A stretch of DNA of 64,000 nucleotides from Bradyrhizobium tropiciagri (GCF_001189845.1 NZ_LFLZ01000032.1:30241-94240); one strand, 5' to 3'; positions 1 to 9,068 are shown, counted from the first letter of the stretch. Notes: generated by a model not told the origin, from the sequence alone. Made by a program: numbers and translations.

Positions 1-1
1 G

Positions 2-151
2 GGCACCGAGAAGATCGTCGACCAGCAGATCCCGATGCATCGCCTCGGCACCCCGGACGAGGTCGCCAAGATCATCTACGTGCTATGCACGGAAACCAGC
101 TCGTACGTGAACGGCGCCGAGATCCACATCAATGGTGGCCAGCACGTCTGA
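2..151 (+). CDS. SDR family oxidoreductase, C-terminal fragment
   Basis: Only the last 49 codons are present; the 5' part lies outside the window. The reading frame contains RLGTPDEVAKIIYVLC followed by SSYVNGAEIHINGGQHV and a TGA stop. This is the standard C-terminal signature of classical short-chain dehydrogenases (R-x-G-x-P-x-E-V-A, then S-x-Y-x-N-G-x-x-I-x-x-x-G-G). Family knowledge suggests an NAD(P)H-dependent 3-oxoacyl-ACP or acetoacetyl-CoA reductase, but the substrate cannot be set from the tail alone. Confidence 0.85.
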   Translation, partial: GTEKIVDQQIPMHRLGTPDEVAKIIYVLCTETSSYVNGAEIHINGGQHV

Positions 152-284
152 GCTTTGGCTTGGATGTTCGGGGGAGAGAGCTTCGAGGCGATCCCGGCCG
201 CCGCCGCGGCCGTAGTGCAGGGATTGCTTCGATCGCAGGCGTAACGACGCAGACGAGGCTTCTGCCTCCAGAAGGCCTCAGCCT

Positions 285-506
285 TTAGTCCGCATAGAAC
301 CGACGCGACTTCTTCTCAGTCCGCCGCAGCGCGACGTCATTCAGCGCGCTGGAGCAGTCGTCTTCGTCCTCGCCATCAAGCAGCGCAGCGTCACAGTAAC
401 GGCAAAGTCTCGGCGAGATCGCCTGCACCTTGCCTGCTGCGCGGTCCTGTTGATAGCGCGCAAAGTCGATGACGTTACGCCGTGGCGTTATGATCTTCTC
501 AACCAT
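285..506 (-). CDS. small hypothetical protein, 73 aa
   Basis: A short ORF with an ATG start preceded by a good Shine-Dalgarno (GGAGG, 7 nt before the ATG on the minus strand). The middle of the protein has a C-x2-C pair followed about 12 residues later by a third Cys in an acidic run (CRYCDAALLDGEDEDDC). A metal-binding role is possible but unproven. There is no signal peptide or membrane segment. It sits alone downstream of corA on the same strand. I do not recognise the family. Confidence 0.6.
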   Translation of the reverse strand: MVEKIITPRRNVIDFARYQQDRAAGKVQAISPRLCRYCDAALLDGEDEDDCSSALNDVALRRTEKKSRRFYAD

Positions 507-636
507 TGCTGTCCTCCGGCTTCGAGGCAGGCGTTATCGCAGACAAGTTTCGCCCAAACGTTCAGCGCAACGCTCAAATTTTAGGAGAGGAAATAAGGCA
601 GAAAACACGTCCCAAAACGCGACGTATGGAACTGCC

Positions 637-1614
637 TTACAGCCACTTTTTCCACTTGAAGATCCAGTAGGGAACGATCGCCGCGACCAGCATCAGTACC
701 AGTGCGTATGGATAGCCGTGGGCCCACTCGAGTTCCGGCATGATCTTGAAATTCATGCCGTAGATCGAGGCAATCAGCGTCGGCGGCATCAAGACCACCG
801 CCATCACCGAGAACAGCTTGATGATGTTGTTCTGTTCCAGATTGACCACGCCGAGCATGGCGTCGAGCACGAAGGTGATCTTGTTGGAGAGATAGGAGGC
901 GTGGTCGGTCAGGGACGCGACGTCACGCTGCATGGTCTTGAGCTGCTCCCGCATGTCCTTGGACCATTTCACACCTTCCACGATCGCCGAGAGGAAGGTG
1001 ACGAGGCGGCCGATCGAGACCAGGCTTTCGCGCACCTTCGAGGTCAGGTCGCCCTTGCGGCCGATCGCGATCAGGATCTGCGAATATTGCTTGGCGTGGC
1101 CGTGACGCTCGCTCTCCGGCTCGAAGATGTCGTGGGAGACCTGGTCGATGTCGGCCCCGCAGCGCTCCAGGAGGTCGGCGCAACGGTCGATCACGGCATC
1201 CAGCAGTTCCATCAGCACCTGCTCGCCGGTGATGCTGGGAGAGCAGGCGCGGGCCAGCTTGTTCTCGACCAGCGCAAACGGCTTCGGCAGGTCGTAGCGC
1301 ACCGTCACCAGCCGATGGCTGGTCAGGATGAAGGTGACCGCCGTGGTGCGCGGCATGTCGGTGTCAGACTGGCACATCAGCGTCGCGGTCATGTAGCGGG
1401 CGCTGTTCTCGATGTAGAGGCGGCTCGAGATTTCGATCTCCTGCATGTCCTCCCGGGTCGGAACCGCGATCCCGGCGAGCTTCTCGACGGCCCGATCCTC
1501 CTCGACGGTCGGGTTCACCAGGTCGACCCAGACCGCGCCCTCCGGCAGCGCGCCGAGGTCGGTGGCGGCCGCCTTCTTGAGCGAAAAATCGGAGGGAACG
1601 AACACCGACAGCAT
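637..1614 (-). CDS. corA: CorA family divalent cation (Mg2+) transporter
   Basis: A 325-residue protein with a long cytoplasmic N-terminal domain rich in acidic and helical segments, then two C-terminal transmembrane helices. The first helix ends in YGMNF, the GMN ion-selectivity signature of CorA channels. The second helix ends in a basic tail (FKWKKWL). I place the start at the ATG giving MLSVFVPSD because GGAG lies 6 nt upstream; an in-frame GTG four codons earlier would overlap that site. The family forms pentameric inner-membrane channels for Mg2+, Co2+ or Ni2+ uptake. No regulatory signal is visible upstream. Confidence 0.92.
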   Translation of the reverse strand: MLSVFVPSDFSLKKAAATDLGALPEGAVWVDLVNPTVEEDRAVEKLAGIAVPTREDMQEIEISSRLYIENSARYMTATLMCQSDTDMPRTTAVTFILTSHRLVTVRYDLPKPFALVENKLARACSPSITGEQVLMELLDAVIDRCADLLERCGADIDQVSHDIFEPESERHGHAKQYSQILIAIGRKGDLTSKVRESLVSIGRLVTFLSAIVEGVKWSKDMREQLKTMQRDVASLTDHASYLSNKITFVLDAMLGVVNLEQNNIIKLFSVMAVVLMPPTLIASIYGMNFKIMPELEWAHGYPYALVLMLVAAIVPYWIFKWKKWL

Positions 1615-1954
1615 CACGAACTCCACAAAACAGGGCTGGCAGGACCCGCCGACTTAGCGCGATTCTGGCTGGCGCTTCATGACCGGGGCATTAACCGGGC
1701 GTCCATATTTGTGGCAGCCGGGTGGCAGTGATGGAGGTCCGACTCCGACGACCGTTGCCTGTTTGCACAAAAAATCGACCCACGCCAGAACAGTTGCGGC
1801 AAAAAAGCCACAGATCACGTCCCGCGATGCGGGAAAGCCATCTAAAGTCTGGGAAGAATGGCGGCTTTCAGGCAATAATGCCCCTCATGGAATCGTGGCG
1901 TTTGGGGCGTAATGTTGGCGCTTTCGGGCGCGGGTTTTCGATTGGAATGTAATC
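1615..1954. other. intergenic region, no convincing gene
   Basis: This divergent spacer between corA (leftward) and the L,D-transpeptidase gene (rightward) must hold both promoters. Several short open frames cross it on both strands, but none has a ribosome binding site together with a recognisable product. I see no repeat or strong hairpin. Confidence 0.5.
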
Positions 1955-2632
1955 ATGTCGTCGCTCAAAGTTACCCTCGGGATCCTGACCGCGGGCCTGA
2001 TGTTGTCGGGCTGCATGCAGGCCACGACCTACGAGGCAACCAATACCGCTGCCTTCAAGCCGCGTGACAAGGAACTCCTGGCCAAGACCACCTACGTCAA
2101 GACGCCGGTCGCTGAACCGTTCCGCCGCGCCATCGTCGAGTATCACCGCAAGGAAGCCCCCGGCTCCATCGTGGTCGATTCCGACAACCATTACCTCTAT
2201 TACGTGCTGAACGACGGCAAGGCGATCCGCTACGGCATCACCGTCGGCGAAGAAGCGATGGCCTGGTCCGGCATTGCCAAGGTCGGCAGCATGACCGAAT
2301 GGCCGGCATGGCACCCGACCCCCGGCGAGATCTCGCGCCTCGGCGTTCCGACCTTCGTGGCGCCCGGTCCGGACAATCCGATGGGCTCGCGCGCGATGTA
2401 TCTCTACTCGGGCGGCAAGGACACGCTGTTCCGCATCCACGGCACCAACCAGCCGGAATACATCGGCTCGTCGATCTCCTCGGGCTGCATCCGCATGACC
2501 AACGAGGACGTCATCGACCTCTACAACCGGGTCAAGCTCGGCACCATCGTCGTGGTGCTCGAGCCGAAGCACGGCGATTCGCCCTACAAGCCGCAGATGG
2601 CGCTGCAGGGTGCCGGCGGCACCACCTACTGA
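1955..2632 (+). CDS. L,D-transpeptidase (YkuD domain) lipoprotein
   Basis: A 225-residue protein with a lipoprotein signal peptide ending in the lipobox LSGC (Cys20). The YkuD catalytic motif follows: RIHGTN with the catalytic His near residue 162, then SSGCIRM with the nucleophilic Cys near residue 178. Such enzymes make 3-3 peptidoglycan crosslinks or attach lipoproteins to peptidoglycan in the periplasm. The start ATG follows GGAATG. The gene ends in a strong Rho-independent terminator and is convergent with the extensin-like gene. Paralogues are common in Rhizobiales, so its specific role cannot be set. Confidence 0.93.
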   Translation: MSSLKVTLGILTAGLMLSGCMQATTYEATNTAAFKPRDKELLAKTTYVKTPVAEPFRRAIVEYHRKEAPGSIVVDSDNHYLYYVLNDGKAIRYGITVGEEAMAWSGIAKVGSMTEWPAWHPTPGEISRLGVPTFVAPGPDNPMGSRAMYLYSGGKDTLFRIHGTNQPEYIGSSISSGCIRMTNEDVIDLYNRVKLGTIVVVLEPKHGDSPYKPQMALQGAGGTTY

Positions 2633-2655
2633 TCCCAATCACATCGCAATCGCGA

Positions 2656-3840
2656 TCAAAGGCGCCGGCTTTGCCGGCGCTTTTTTGTTGGCTGCGGCTT
2701 GGTCTCGGGCGCGCGGCTGGGTGCGGCCGCCGCATCATCTGATTGCGCCGCATCCGGCTCATCGGCCTTGCCGTGGTCGGCCTTGGTGGCGTCCGGCCTG
2801 GATGCATCCGATTTCGCGGCGACCTCGCGCGGCGGCGCCTCGTCCGGGCGCTCGGCCGGCAACAGCGGCGCGACCTGTGGCAGCGGATCGTACACGTTCC
2901 ACTGGCAGATCCGGTAGTTGCTGCGGCGCTCCGCGAGGTCGAGATGGATGTGGTCCTCATGGTACCAGTCCGAGCCCGGACCGAGCACGGTGGAGAAACG
3001 GGCGCAGACCGAATGCAGCACGGTCTCGCGAAGATCGCGCGGCACGCTGCGGTCAGTCAGCGAGATCGACTTGCCGTTGGCGAGGCCGAAGGCGCGCACG
3101 TCGAGCGCATTGGCGCGGCCATGCTCGGAGAGCTGCGCGCCGACAACGCGGTTGCGGCCGCGGCACTCGAACGAGTCGAAATTGTCGAGATTGCTGATCC
3201 CGCCCCCGAGGCGCTGCGCCAGCGGCGCGATATCGGTGCGGACCCAGTCGGCAACCGCGCTTGCCATCTTGCAGCGGAGGATCGCCGCGGGCTTGACCGC
3301 GACCTTGCGCTGGTCCGGCAGCACGATGGCCTCGAGCCGGACCAGATCCTCGCCGCCGCAGCCCCCGGCGCCGTGAATGTCGGGAATGCTCGGCGCGATC
3401 GCGATCTCCTCGGTGAGTGCCAGCCGGCAGGCCGACAGCTGCGGCTTGGCTGGCTCGGCCGGCTTGGCCGCTTCGGCAGGCTTGGCCGCCTCGCTGGGCC
3501 TGGCAGCCTCGGCAGGCGCGGCTGGAGGCTGCGTCTCGGCCGCCGGCGGCTCGGCTGCGGCAGGCGCATTAGCTGCCGCGGGCGCGTCAGCGGGGCGCGG
3601 CTTCGGCAGCGGCACCGCTGAACGGCGGACCACCTTGTGCGCCCTGTGCGGCCGGGTGCCGAACAGATCGTCCCACGGAAAGGTGGGCGCGCCGCGGGCG
3701 GCCTGCGCGGGCTGCGCTTGCGTGCCAAGGGAAAGCGAAAGGCAAAGCAGCGCAGCCGCGGCGGTAACCATTGCCGCGCCCCCGCGGCGAAACGCGCCAT
3801 CAGGCCATTTTCGGCTTGCTTTCTCCGCGCTACAGTTCAT
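2656..3840 (-). CDS. extensin-like protein (Extensin_C domain), exported
   Basis: A 394-residue protein. The N-terminus carries basic residues and then a hydrophobic signal segment (AAALLCLSLSLGTQAQ), consistent with export. Residues about 75-140 are an Ala/Pro/Glu-rich low-complexity linker with repeated AAKPAE units. The C-terminal domain contains CRGRNR, SEHGRANALDV and DWYHEDHIHLDL, typical of the bacterial Extensin_C / D,D-carboxypeptidase-like fold where the two His-rich motifs would bind metal. A cell-wall function is likely but unproven. A basic tail follows. The last codons overlap the terminator of the convergent gene. ATG is used; an alternative start 23 codons in would give a shorter signal peptide. 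Confidence 0.85.
   Translation of the reverse strand: MNCSAEKASRKWPDGAFRRGGAAMVTAAAALLCLSLSLGTQAQPAQAARGAPTFPWDDLFGTRPHRAHKVVRRSAVPLPKPRPADAPAAANAPAAAEPPAAETQPPAAPAEAARPSEAAKPAEAAKPAEPAKPQLSACRLALTEEIAIAPSIPDIHGAGGCGGEDLVRLEAIVLPDQRKVAVKPAAILRCKMASAVADWVRTDIAPLAQRLGGGISNLDNFDSFECRGRNRVVGAQLSEHGRANALDVRAFGLANGKSISLTDRSVPRDLRETVLHSVCARFSTVLGPGSDWYHEDHIHLDLAERRSNYRICQWNVYDPLPQVAPLLPAERPDEAPPREVAAKSDASRPDATKADHGKADEPDAAQSDDAAAAPSRAPETKPQPTKKRRQSRRL
2662..2686 (+). terminator. Rho-independent terminator of the L,D-transpeptidase gene
   Basis: A perfect 8-bp GC stem (GCGCCGGC / GCCGGCGC, 2662-2669 and 2673-2680) with a TTT loop is followed by six T residues at 2681-2686. On the opposite strand the same bases encode the C-terminal residues of the extensin-like protein, so the hairpin lies inside a coding sequence. 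Confidence 0.85.
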
Positions 3841-3916
3841 GTCAGTTCCATGATTTTACTGTCGGCCGTCCAAGATGCCGGCAGATCATGCGTGAGGATC
3901 GAGGAGGGATTTGCGT

Positions 3917-5545
3917 ATGCTTGGTTTGATGCAAGATTGGCCCTTGCTGTGCCACAAGATTATTGAGCACGCCGCCAAATATCACGGCACGCAGGAAGTC
4001 GTGACACGGTCGGTCGAAGGCCCGATTCATCGCACCAACTACGCCGAAATCCATGCCCGCGCGCTGAAGGTCTCGCAGAGCCTTGAACGCGACGGCATCA
4101 AGCTCGGCGACCGCGTCGCCACCATCGCCTGGAACACCTGGCGCCACCTCGAGGTCTGGTACGGCATCATGGGGATCGGCGCGATCTGCCATACGGTCAA
4201 TCCGCGCCTGTTTCCGGAGCAGATCGCCTGGATCGTCAACCACGCCCAGGACCGCATCGTCATCACCGACCTCACCTTCGTTCCGGTGCTGGAGAAGATC
4301 GCAAGCCAGCTGCCGAGCGTCGAGCGCTACGTCGTGCTGACCGACAAGGCGCACATGCCGCAGACCACGCTGAAGAACGCGGTCGCCTATGAGGACTGGA
4401 TCGCGGCATCCGACGGCAAGTTCGAGTGGAAGACCTTCGACGAAAACACCGCAGCTGCGATGTGCTACACCTCCGGCACGACGGGCGATCCCAAGGGTGT
4501 ACTTTATTCGCACCGGTCCAACGTGTTGCACGCGCTGATGGCCAACTCGAAGGACGCGCTCGGCACCTCCGCCTCGGACACAATGCTTCCGGTGGTCCCC
4601 TTGTTCCATGCCAACAGCTGGGGCATCGCCTTCTCCGCCCCGTCGATGGGCACCAAGCTCGTGATGCCGGGCCCGAAGCTCGACGGCGCCTCGGTGTACG
4701 AGCTGCTGTCGACCGAGAGGGTCACCCATACCGCCGGCGTCCCCACGGTGTGGCTGATGCTGCTGCAATACATGGCCGCCAACAATTTCAAGCTGCCGGA
4801 TCTGCAGATGGTCATTTGCGGCGGCTCGGCGATGCCGCGCTCGATGATCAAGGCCTTCCTCGACATGGGCAGCCAGGTGCGCCACGCTTGGGGCATGACC
4901 GAGATGAGCCCGCTCGGCACGCTGGCCACGCTGAAGCCGCCGTTCACCGATCGCAGCGGCGAGGAGCGGCTCGACATCCTGCAGACCCAGGGCTATCCGC
5001 CGTTCGGCGTCGAGATGAAGATCACCGACGATGCCGGCAAGGAGCTGCCGTGGGACGGCAAGACCTTCGGCCGCCTCAAGGTCTCGGGTCCCGCGATCGC
5101 CAAGGCCTATTTCCGGGTCGATGCCAACATCCTCGATGATGCCGGCTTCTTCGACACCGGCGACGTCTCGACAATGGACGAGCACGGCTACATGCGGATC
5201 ACCGACCGCTCCAAGGACGTGATCAAGTCCGGCGGCGAATGGATCTCCTCGATCGATCTCGAGAACCTCGCGGTCGGCCACCCCGCAGTCGCGGAGGCCG
5301 CCGTGATCGGCGTCCATCATCCCAAATGGGACGAGCGGCCGCTCTTGATCGTGCAGCTCAAGCAGGGCCAGAGCGCCACGCGCGAGGACATCCTGAAGTT
5401 CATGGACGGCAAGATCGCCAAATGGTGGATGCCCGACGACGTCGCCTTCGTCGAGGGCATTCCGCACACCGCGACCGGCAAGATCCTGAAGACGGCGCTG
5501 CGCGACCAGTTCAAGGACTACACCTTCCCGACCGCCGCGGCGTAG
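3917..5545 (+). CDS. medium/long-chain fatty acid CoA ligase (AlkK-like)
   Basis: A 542-residue adenylate-forming enzyme. The P-loop-like motif YTSGTTGDPKGVLYSHRS is complete, followed by WGMTEMSP, the FDTGDV block with its conserved Asp, and the C-terminal lysine motif in HTATGKILKTALR. It converts fatty acids to acyl-CoA using ATP, through an acyl-AMP intermediate. The N-terminus (MLGLMQDWPLL) resembles AlkK and DmdB-type ligases. I use the ATG at 3917 because GAGGAGGGA ends 7 nt upstream; a TTG two codons earlier is too close. No partner gene is nearby. Confidence 0.93.
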   Translation: MLGLMQDWPLLCHKIIEHAAKYHGTQEVVTRSVEGPIHRTNYAEIHARALKVSQSLERDGIKLGDRVATIAWNTWRHLEVWYGIMGIGAICHTVNPRLFPEQIAWIVNHAQDRIVITDLTFVPVLEKIASQLPSVERYVVLTDKAHMPQTTLKNAVAYEDWIAASDGKFEWKTFDENTAAAMCYTSGTTGDPKGVLYSHRSNVLHALMANSKDALGTSASDTMLPVVPLFHANSWGIAFSAPSMGTKLVMPGPKLDGASVYELLSTERVTHTAGVPTVWLMLLQYMAANNFKLPDLQMVICGGSAMPRSMIKAFLDMGSQVRHAWGMTEMSPLGTLATLKPPFTDRSGEERLDILQTQGYPPFGVEMKITDDAGKELPWDGKTFGRLKVSGPAIAKAYFRVDANILDDAGFFDTGDVSTMDEHGYMRITDRSKDVIKSGGEWISSIDLENLAVGHPAVAEAAVIGVHHPKWDERPLLIVQLKQGQSATREDILKFMDGKIAKWWMPDDVAFVEGIPHTATGKILKTALRDQFKDYTFPTAAA

Positions 5546-5561
5546 GCGAGCTATCATCCTC

Positions 5562-5709
5562 CCCTGGAGGGGGAGGATCGGTTCGCATGAAGCGCAGCGG
5601 AATGCGAACCGAGGTGGGGTGAAAGTCCGTCCATTGAGGCAGTGTCCGTGCTGAGGGATCACCCCACCCCGCCGCTCATTTCATTCGCGTCGACCCTCCC
5701 CCTCCAGGG
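5562..5709. repeat. nested palindromic intergenic repeat
   Basis: The outer arms (5562-5576 and 5695-5709) are exact reverse complements of 15 bp. Inside are a second hairpin built from CGGTTCGCAT/ATGCGAACCG (about 5579-5611) and a GGTGGGGTGA / TCACCCCACC pair. It lies between the acyl-CoA ligase and DUF1499 genes. It has the form of a non-coding REP-type element. Confidence 0.75.
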
Positions 5710-5822
5710 TAGGGTGAATAGCACCGCCCAAATCCCTTGAATTCGCCGCAGGACCGTGGTCTCACACGGTCATTGGCGGCGGCTGAGGTCGCCGGGGATA
5801 TCAACCGGCAGATTTTTCGACG

Positions 5823-6680
5823 ATGGCGCGCAGGTTTTCCGCTCCCTACCAGCAGGAGCCCGTGTCCGGTCTCGCCACCTGGTCGCGCAACCTCGCCATC
5901 TTTTCCGTCGTCGCGGTGGTGGTCTCGATCCTCATCGTCCGGTTCGGGTTCCTGGAGGTCAAACCGGCGCTCGCGACCTTCTTCGGCGCGCTGGGCCTTG
6001 CCGGCCTGTCGATCCTGCTCGGCCTCGCCGCCTTCGCCGCGATCTGGCAGAACGGCACCCGCGGCATGGGCCGGATCCTGCTCGCGTTCCTGATCGACGC
6101 CGCGATCCTCGCTTACCCGGCCTACCTGACCTACCAGTACCGCAAGCTGCCGCGGATCTACGACGTCACCACCGACGCGATCGACCCGCCGAAGTTCGAG
6201 GCGCTGGCACGGCTGCGCACCGGCGAAGGCACCAACCCGGCCGCCTATGCCGGCCTCTATTCCGCCGAGAAGCAGCGCGCCGCCTATCCCGATATCGAAA
6301 CCGTCGAACTGGAAGCCCCGGTCGACCGTGCCTATGAGATGACGCTGCGGCTGGTGAACCGGCGCAAATGGCTGGTCATCGACGCCCGCGCGCCGCAGCC
6401 GCCGCGCCGGATCGGCCGCATCGAGGCGGTGGCACGCACGCCGATCATGGGCTTCCGCGAGGACGTCTCGATCCGGGTCACGCCCGACGACGAGGATTCG
6501 CGCGTCGATATCCGCTCCGCCTCGCGCTATTTCGACACCGATCTCGGCAGCAACGCCGCACGGGTCAAGAAGCTGATCGAGGACCTCAACACTGCGGCCG
6601 ACAACGAAAACGCCAAGCCGGCGAAGAAGGCGGCCCCCGCGGCGCCGAAGGCGCCGCCGGCGAAGACGGTGAAGAAGTGA
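5823..6680 (+). CDS. DUF1499 domain membrane protein
   Basis: A 285-residue protein. The first 110 residues hold about three hydrophobic segments (LAIFSVVAVVVSILIV, FFGALGLAGLSILLG, ILLAFLIDAAILAYPAYL), so it is an inner-membrane protein. The rest matches the DUF1499 pattern: VELEAPVDRAYEMTLRLV, then a region ending in DIRSASRYFDTDLGSNAARV. The C-terminus is a Lys/Ala/Pro-rich tail. The biochemical function of DUF1499 is unknown. The gene stands alone between two palindromic repeats. The ATG start has no strong Shine-Dalgarno. Confidence 0.82.
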   Translation: MARRFSAPYQQEPVSGLATWSRNLAIFSVVAVVVSILIVRFGFLEVKPALATFFGALGLAGLSILLGLAAFAAIWQNGTRGMGRILLAFLIDAAILAYPAYLTYQYRKLPRIYDVTTDAIDPPKFEALARLRTGEGTNPAAYAGLYSAEKQRAAYPDIETVELEAPVDRAYEMTLRLVNRRKWLVIDARAPQPPRRIGRIEAVARTPIMGFREDVSIRVTPDDEDSRVDIRSASRYFDTDLGSNAARVKKLIEDLNTAADNENAKPAKKAAPAAPKAPPAKTVKK

Positions 6681-6689
6681 CGCACTAGC

Positions 6690-6789
6690 GTCATTCCGGG
6701 GCTCGCGAAGCGAGAACCCGGAATCCATCGAGCCTCAGAGTTCGCGGTTCGATGGATTCCGGGCTCGTGCTTCGCACGCCCCGGAATGA
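6690..6789. repeat. long inverted repeat (ATTCCGGGG type)
   Basis: The arms 6690-6730 and 6749-6789 are near-perfect reverse complements beginning TCATTCCGGGGCT and ending in the same sequence on the other strand, with an 18-nt centre. It sits between the DUF1499 gene and the convergent metallo-hydrolase gene. It is related in sequence to the element at 9152-9258. Confidence 0.8.
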
Positions 6790-6796
6790 CGGCCGA

Positions 6797-7714
6797 TCAC
6801 ACCATCCGGTACGTGCCGCCGATCACCGGATCGCCATCCGTCGCGACAACGCCGCGCGCGACCAGATCCTCCAGATGCGCCAGCACGGAATAACCGGCGG
6901 CGTTGGCGAGGCGCGGATCGAGCCCGATATAGATCGCCCGCACCATGGTCGGGATGTCGGCCTCGCCCTTGCCGAGACGGTGCAGGATCGACGCCTCGCG
7001 CGCCCGGCGATGCCGCGCCAGGAAGCGGACAAAGCGTGGGCCTTCGGGAATCTCCGGGCCATGGCCGGAGAAGTAGATCTGCTCGGGGCGCTGCTCCAAC
7101 CGCTCCAGCGAGGCCATGTAGTCGATCATCGAACCGTCGGGCGGCGCCACGATCGAGGTCGACCAGCCCATCACATGGTCACCGACGAAATTGATGCTGC
7201 GCTCGGCCCAGGCGAACGCCAGATGGTTGGCGGTGTGGCCGGGGGTGGCGACCGCCTCCAGCGCGAAGCCCGCGCCCTCGATGACGTCGCCGTGCTTGAC
7301 CTCGATGTCGGGCCGGAAATCGCGGTCGGCGCCGGATTCCGGATTGTGCTTCTCGCTCTCGAAGCGCGGCCGCGAGGCGCGGTGCGGCCCCTCGGCATAA
7401 ACCGGCGCGCCGGTCGCGGCCTTGATCCGCGGCGTGTTCGGCGAATGGTCGCGATGGGTATGGGTGACCAGGATGTGGGTCACGGTCTCGCCCTTGACCG
7501 CATCGAGCAGCGCTTTCGCATGCGCCTCGTCGTCGGGTCCGGGATCGATGATCGCGACCTTGCCCTCGCCCACGATGTAGCTGACCGTGCCGGTGAAGGT
7601 GAACGGGCTCGGATTGTTGCAGAGGACGCGGCGCACGCCGGGGCGGACCTGCTCGACCACGCCGGGCTTCAGCGGAAAGTCGCGGTTGAACGGGATGTCG
7701 TCGTTGTCGGCCAT
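6797..7714 (-). CDS. metallo-beta-lactamase-fold hydrolase
   Basis: A 305-residue protein with the MBL zinc-binding motif THTHRDHSP (H-x-H-x-D-H), the downstream ATPGHTANHL histidine, the FVGDHVMG Asp block and the YFSGHGPEI final His. All metal ligands of the glyoxalase II / LACTB2-like branch are present. Family members hydrolyse thioesters, lactones or RNA, so the substrate is not predictable. I start at MADNDD, with AAGGA 10 nt upstream. A longer frame begins nine codons earlier inside the neighbouring palindromic repeat and is less likely. Confidence 0.88.
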   Translation of the reverse strand: MADNDDIPFNRDFPLKPGVVEQVRPGVRRVLCNNPSPFTFTGTVSYIVGEGKVAIIDPGPDDEAHAKALLDAVKGETVTHILVTHTHRDHSPNTPRIKAATGAPVYAEGPHRASRPRFESEKHNPESGADRDFRPDIEVKHGDVIEGAGFALEAVATPGHTANHLAFAWAERSINFVGDHVMGWSTSIVAPPDGSMIDYMASLERLEQRPEQIYFSGHGPEIPEGPRFVRFLARHRRAREASILHRLGKGEADIPTMVRAIYIGLDPRLANAAGYSVLAHLEDLVARGVVATDGDPVIGGTYRMV

Positions 7715-7736
7715 GGGATCCGATTCCTTGTGAGCC

Positions 7737-7842
7737 GTCATCCTGAGGTGCGAGCTCTTGCGAGCCTCGAAGGATGTCGGGCACGAGCCGGGCCGTTCAT
7801 CCTTCGAGGCGCGCCAAAGAAGGCGCGCACCTCAGGATGACG
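7737..7842. repeat. long inverted repeat (CATCCTGAGGTGCG type)
   Basis: The outer arms read CGTCATCCTGAGGTGCG at the left and its reverse complement at 7825-7842. An inner pair, CCTCGAAGGATG / CATCCTTCGAGG, gives a two-tier hairpin. The same element recurs at 20271-20377. It lies between two genes on the minus strand. Confidence 0.82.
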
Positions 7843-7853
7843 GAGGCAAGAGC

Positions 7854-9068
7854 TTACGAGAACGCCTGGATGCCGGTGATGGCGCGGCCGAGGATCAGCG
7901 CGTGGACGTCGTGCGTGCCCTCATAGGTGTTCACCGTCTCGAGGTTCGCGGCGTGGCGCATCACGTGATACTCGATCTGGATGCCGTTGCCGCCGTGCAT
8001 GTCGCGCGCCATGCGGGCGATGTCGAGCGACTTGCCGCAATTGTTGCGCTTGACGATCGAGATCATCTCCGGCGCCATCTTGCCCTCGTCCATCAGGCGG
8101 CCGACGCGCAGGCTCGCCTGCAGCCCGAGCGCGATCTCGGTCTCCATGTCGGCGAGTTTCTTCTGCACCAGCTGGGTGGCGGCGAGCGGCCGGTTGAACT
8201 GCTTGCGGTCGAGCGTGTACTGGCGCGCACGGTGCATGCAGTCCTCGGCGGCGCCGAGCGCGCCCCAGGAGATGCCGTAGCGGGCGCGGTTGAGGCAGCC
8301 GAACGGGCCCTTGAGGCCGGAGACGTTGGGCAGCAGCGCGCTTTCCGGCACCACCACGTTGTCGAGCACGATCTCGCCGGTGATCGAGGCACGCAAGCTG
8401 AGCTTGCCGCCGACCTTCGGCGCCGACAGGCCCTTCATGCCCTTCTCGAGGATGAAGCCGCGGATCTGGTTGTCGTGCGCGGCGGACTTCGCCCACACCA
8501 CGAACACGTCGGCGATCGGCGCGTTCGAGATCCACATCTTGGCGCCGTTGAGCCTGTAGCCATCGGCGACCTTCTCGGCGCGGGTCTTCATGCCGCCGGG
8601 ATCGGAACCGGCATCCGGCTCGGTCAGGCCGAAGCAGCCGACCCATTCTCCGGTCGCGAGCTTGGGCAGATACTTCTTGCGCTGGTCTTCGTCGCCATAG
8701 GCGTAGATCGGATACATCACCAGCGACGACTGCACCGAGTTCATCGAGCGATAGCCGGAATCGACGCGCTCGATCTCGCGTGCGACGAGACCATAGGCCA
8801 CGTAGCTCGCATTGGCGCAGCCATATTCCTCGGGCAGCGTCACGCCGATCAGGCCGAGCTCGCCCATCTCGTTGAAGATCTCGCGATCGGTCTTCTCTTC
8901 CAGATAGGCCTTGGTGACCCGCGGCAGCAGTTTGTCCTGCGCATAGGCCCGCGCAGTGTCGCGGATCAGGCGCTCGTCTTCGGTGAGCTGGTCGTCGAGC
9001 AGGAACGGATCATCCCACTGGAAGCTGGCGGCAGCCGGCTTGTCCTTGGCCTGGGGGCGCACGCTCAT
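7854..9068 (-). CDS. gcdH: glutaryl-CoA dehydrogenase-like acyl-CoA dehydrogenase
   Basis: A 404-residue flavoprotein of the acyl-CoA dehydrogenase family. It has CFGLTEPDAGSDPGG (FAD/substrate loop), KMWISNAPIADVFVVWAK and a C-terminal TYEGTHDVHALILGRAITG whose Glu383 is the expected catalytic base. The overall sequence, especially the ARYGISWGALGAAEDC block, matches the glutaryl-CoA dehydrogenase branch, which oxidises and decarboxylates glutaryl-CoA to crotonyl-CoA in lysine, tryptophan and aromatic degradation. The start is ATG. It is monocistronic between two palindromic repeats. Confidence 0.9.
   Translation of the reverse strand: MSVRPQAKDKPAAASFQWDDPFLLDDQLTEDERLIRDTARAYAQDKLLPRVTKAYLEEKTDREIFNEMGELGLIGVTLPEEYGCANASYVAYGLVAREIERVDSGYRSMNSVQSSLVMYPIYAYGDEDQRKKYLPKLATGEWVGCFGLTEPDAGSDPGGMKTRAEKVADGYRLNGAKMWISNAPIADVFVVWAKSAAHDNQIRGFILEKGMKGLSAPKVGGKLSLRASITGEIVLDNVVVPESALLPNVSGLKGPFGCLNRARYGISWGALGAAEDCMHRARQYTLDRKQFNRPLAATQLVQKKLADMETEIALGLQASLRVGRLMDEGKMAPEMISIVKRNNCGKSLDIARMARDMHGGNGIQIEYHVMRHAANLETVNTYEGTHDVHALILGRAITGIQAFS

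Noticed and set aside
255..279. GC hairpin downstream of the first SDR gene
   Set aside because: The stem has mismatches and no T-run follows, so a terminator call is not supported.
3842..5662. 606-codon minus-strand open frame
   Set aside because: Antisense to the acyl-CoA ligase, which has full domain motifs.
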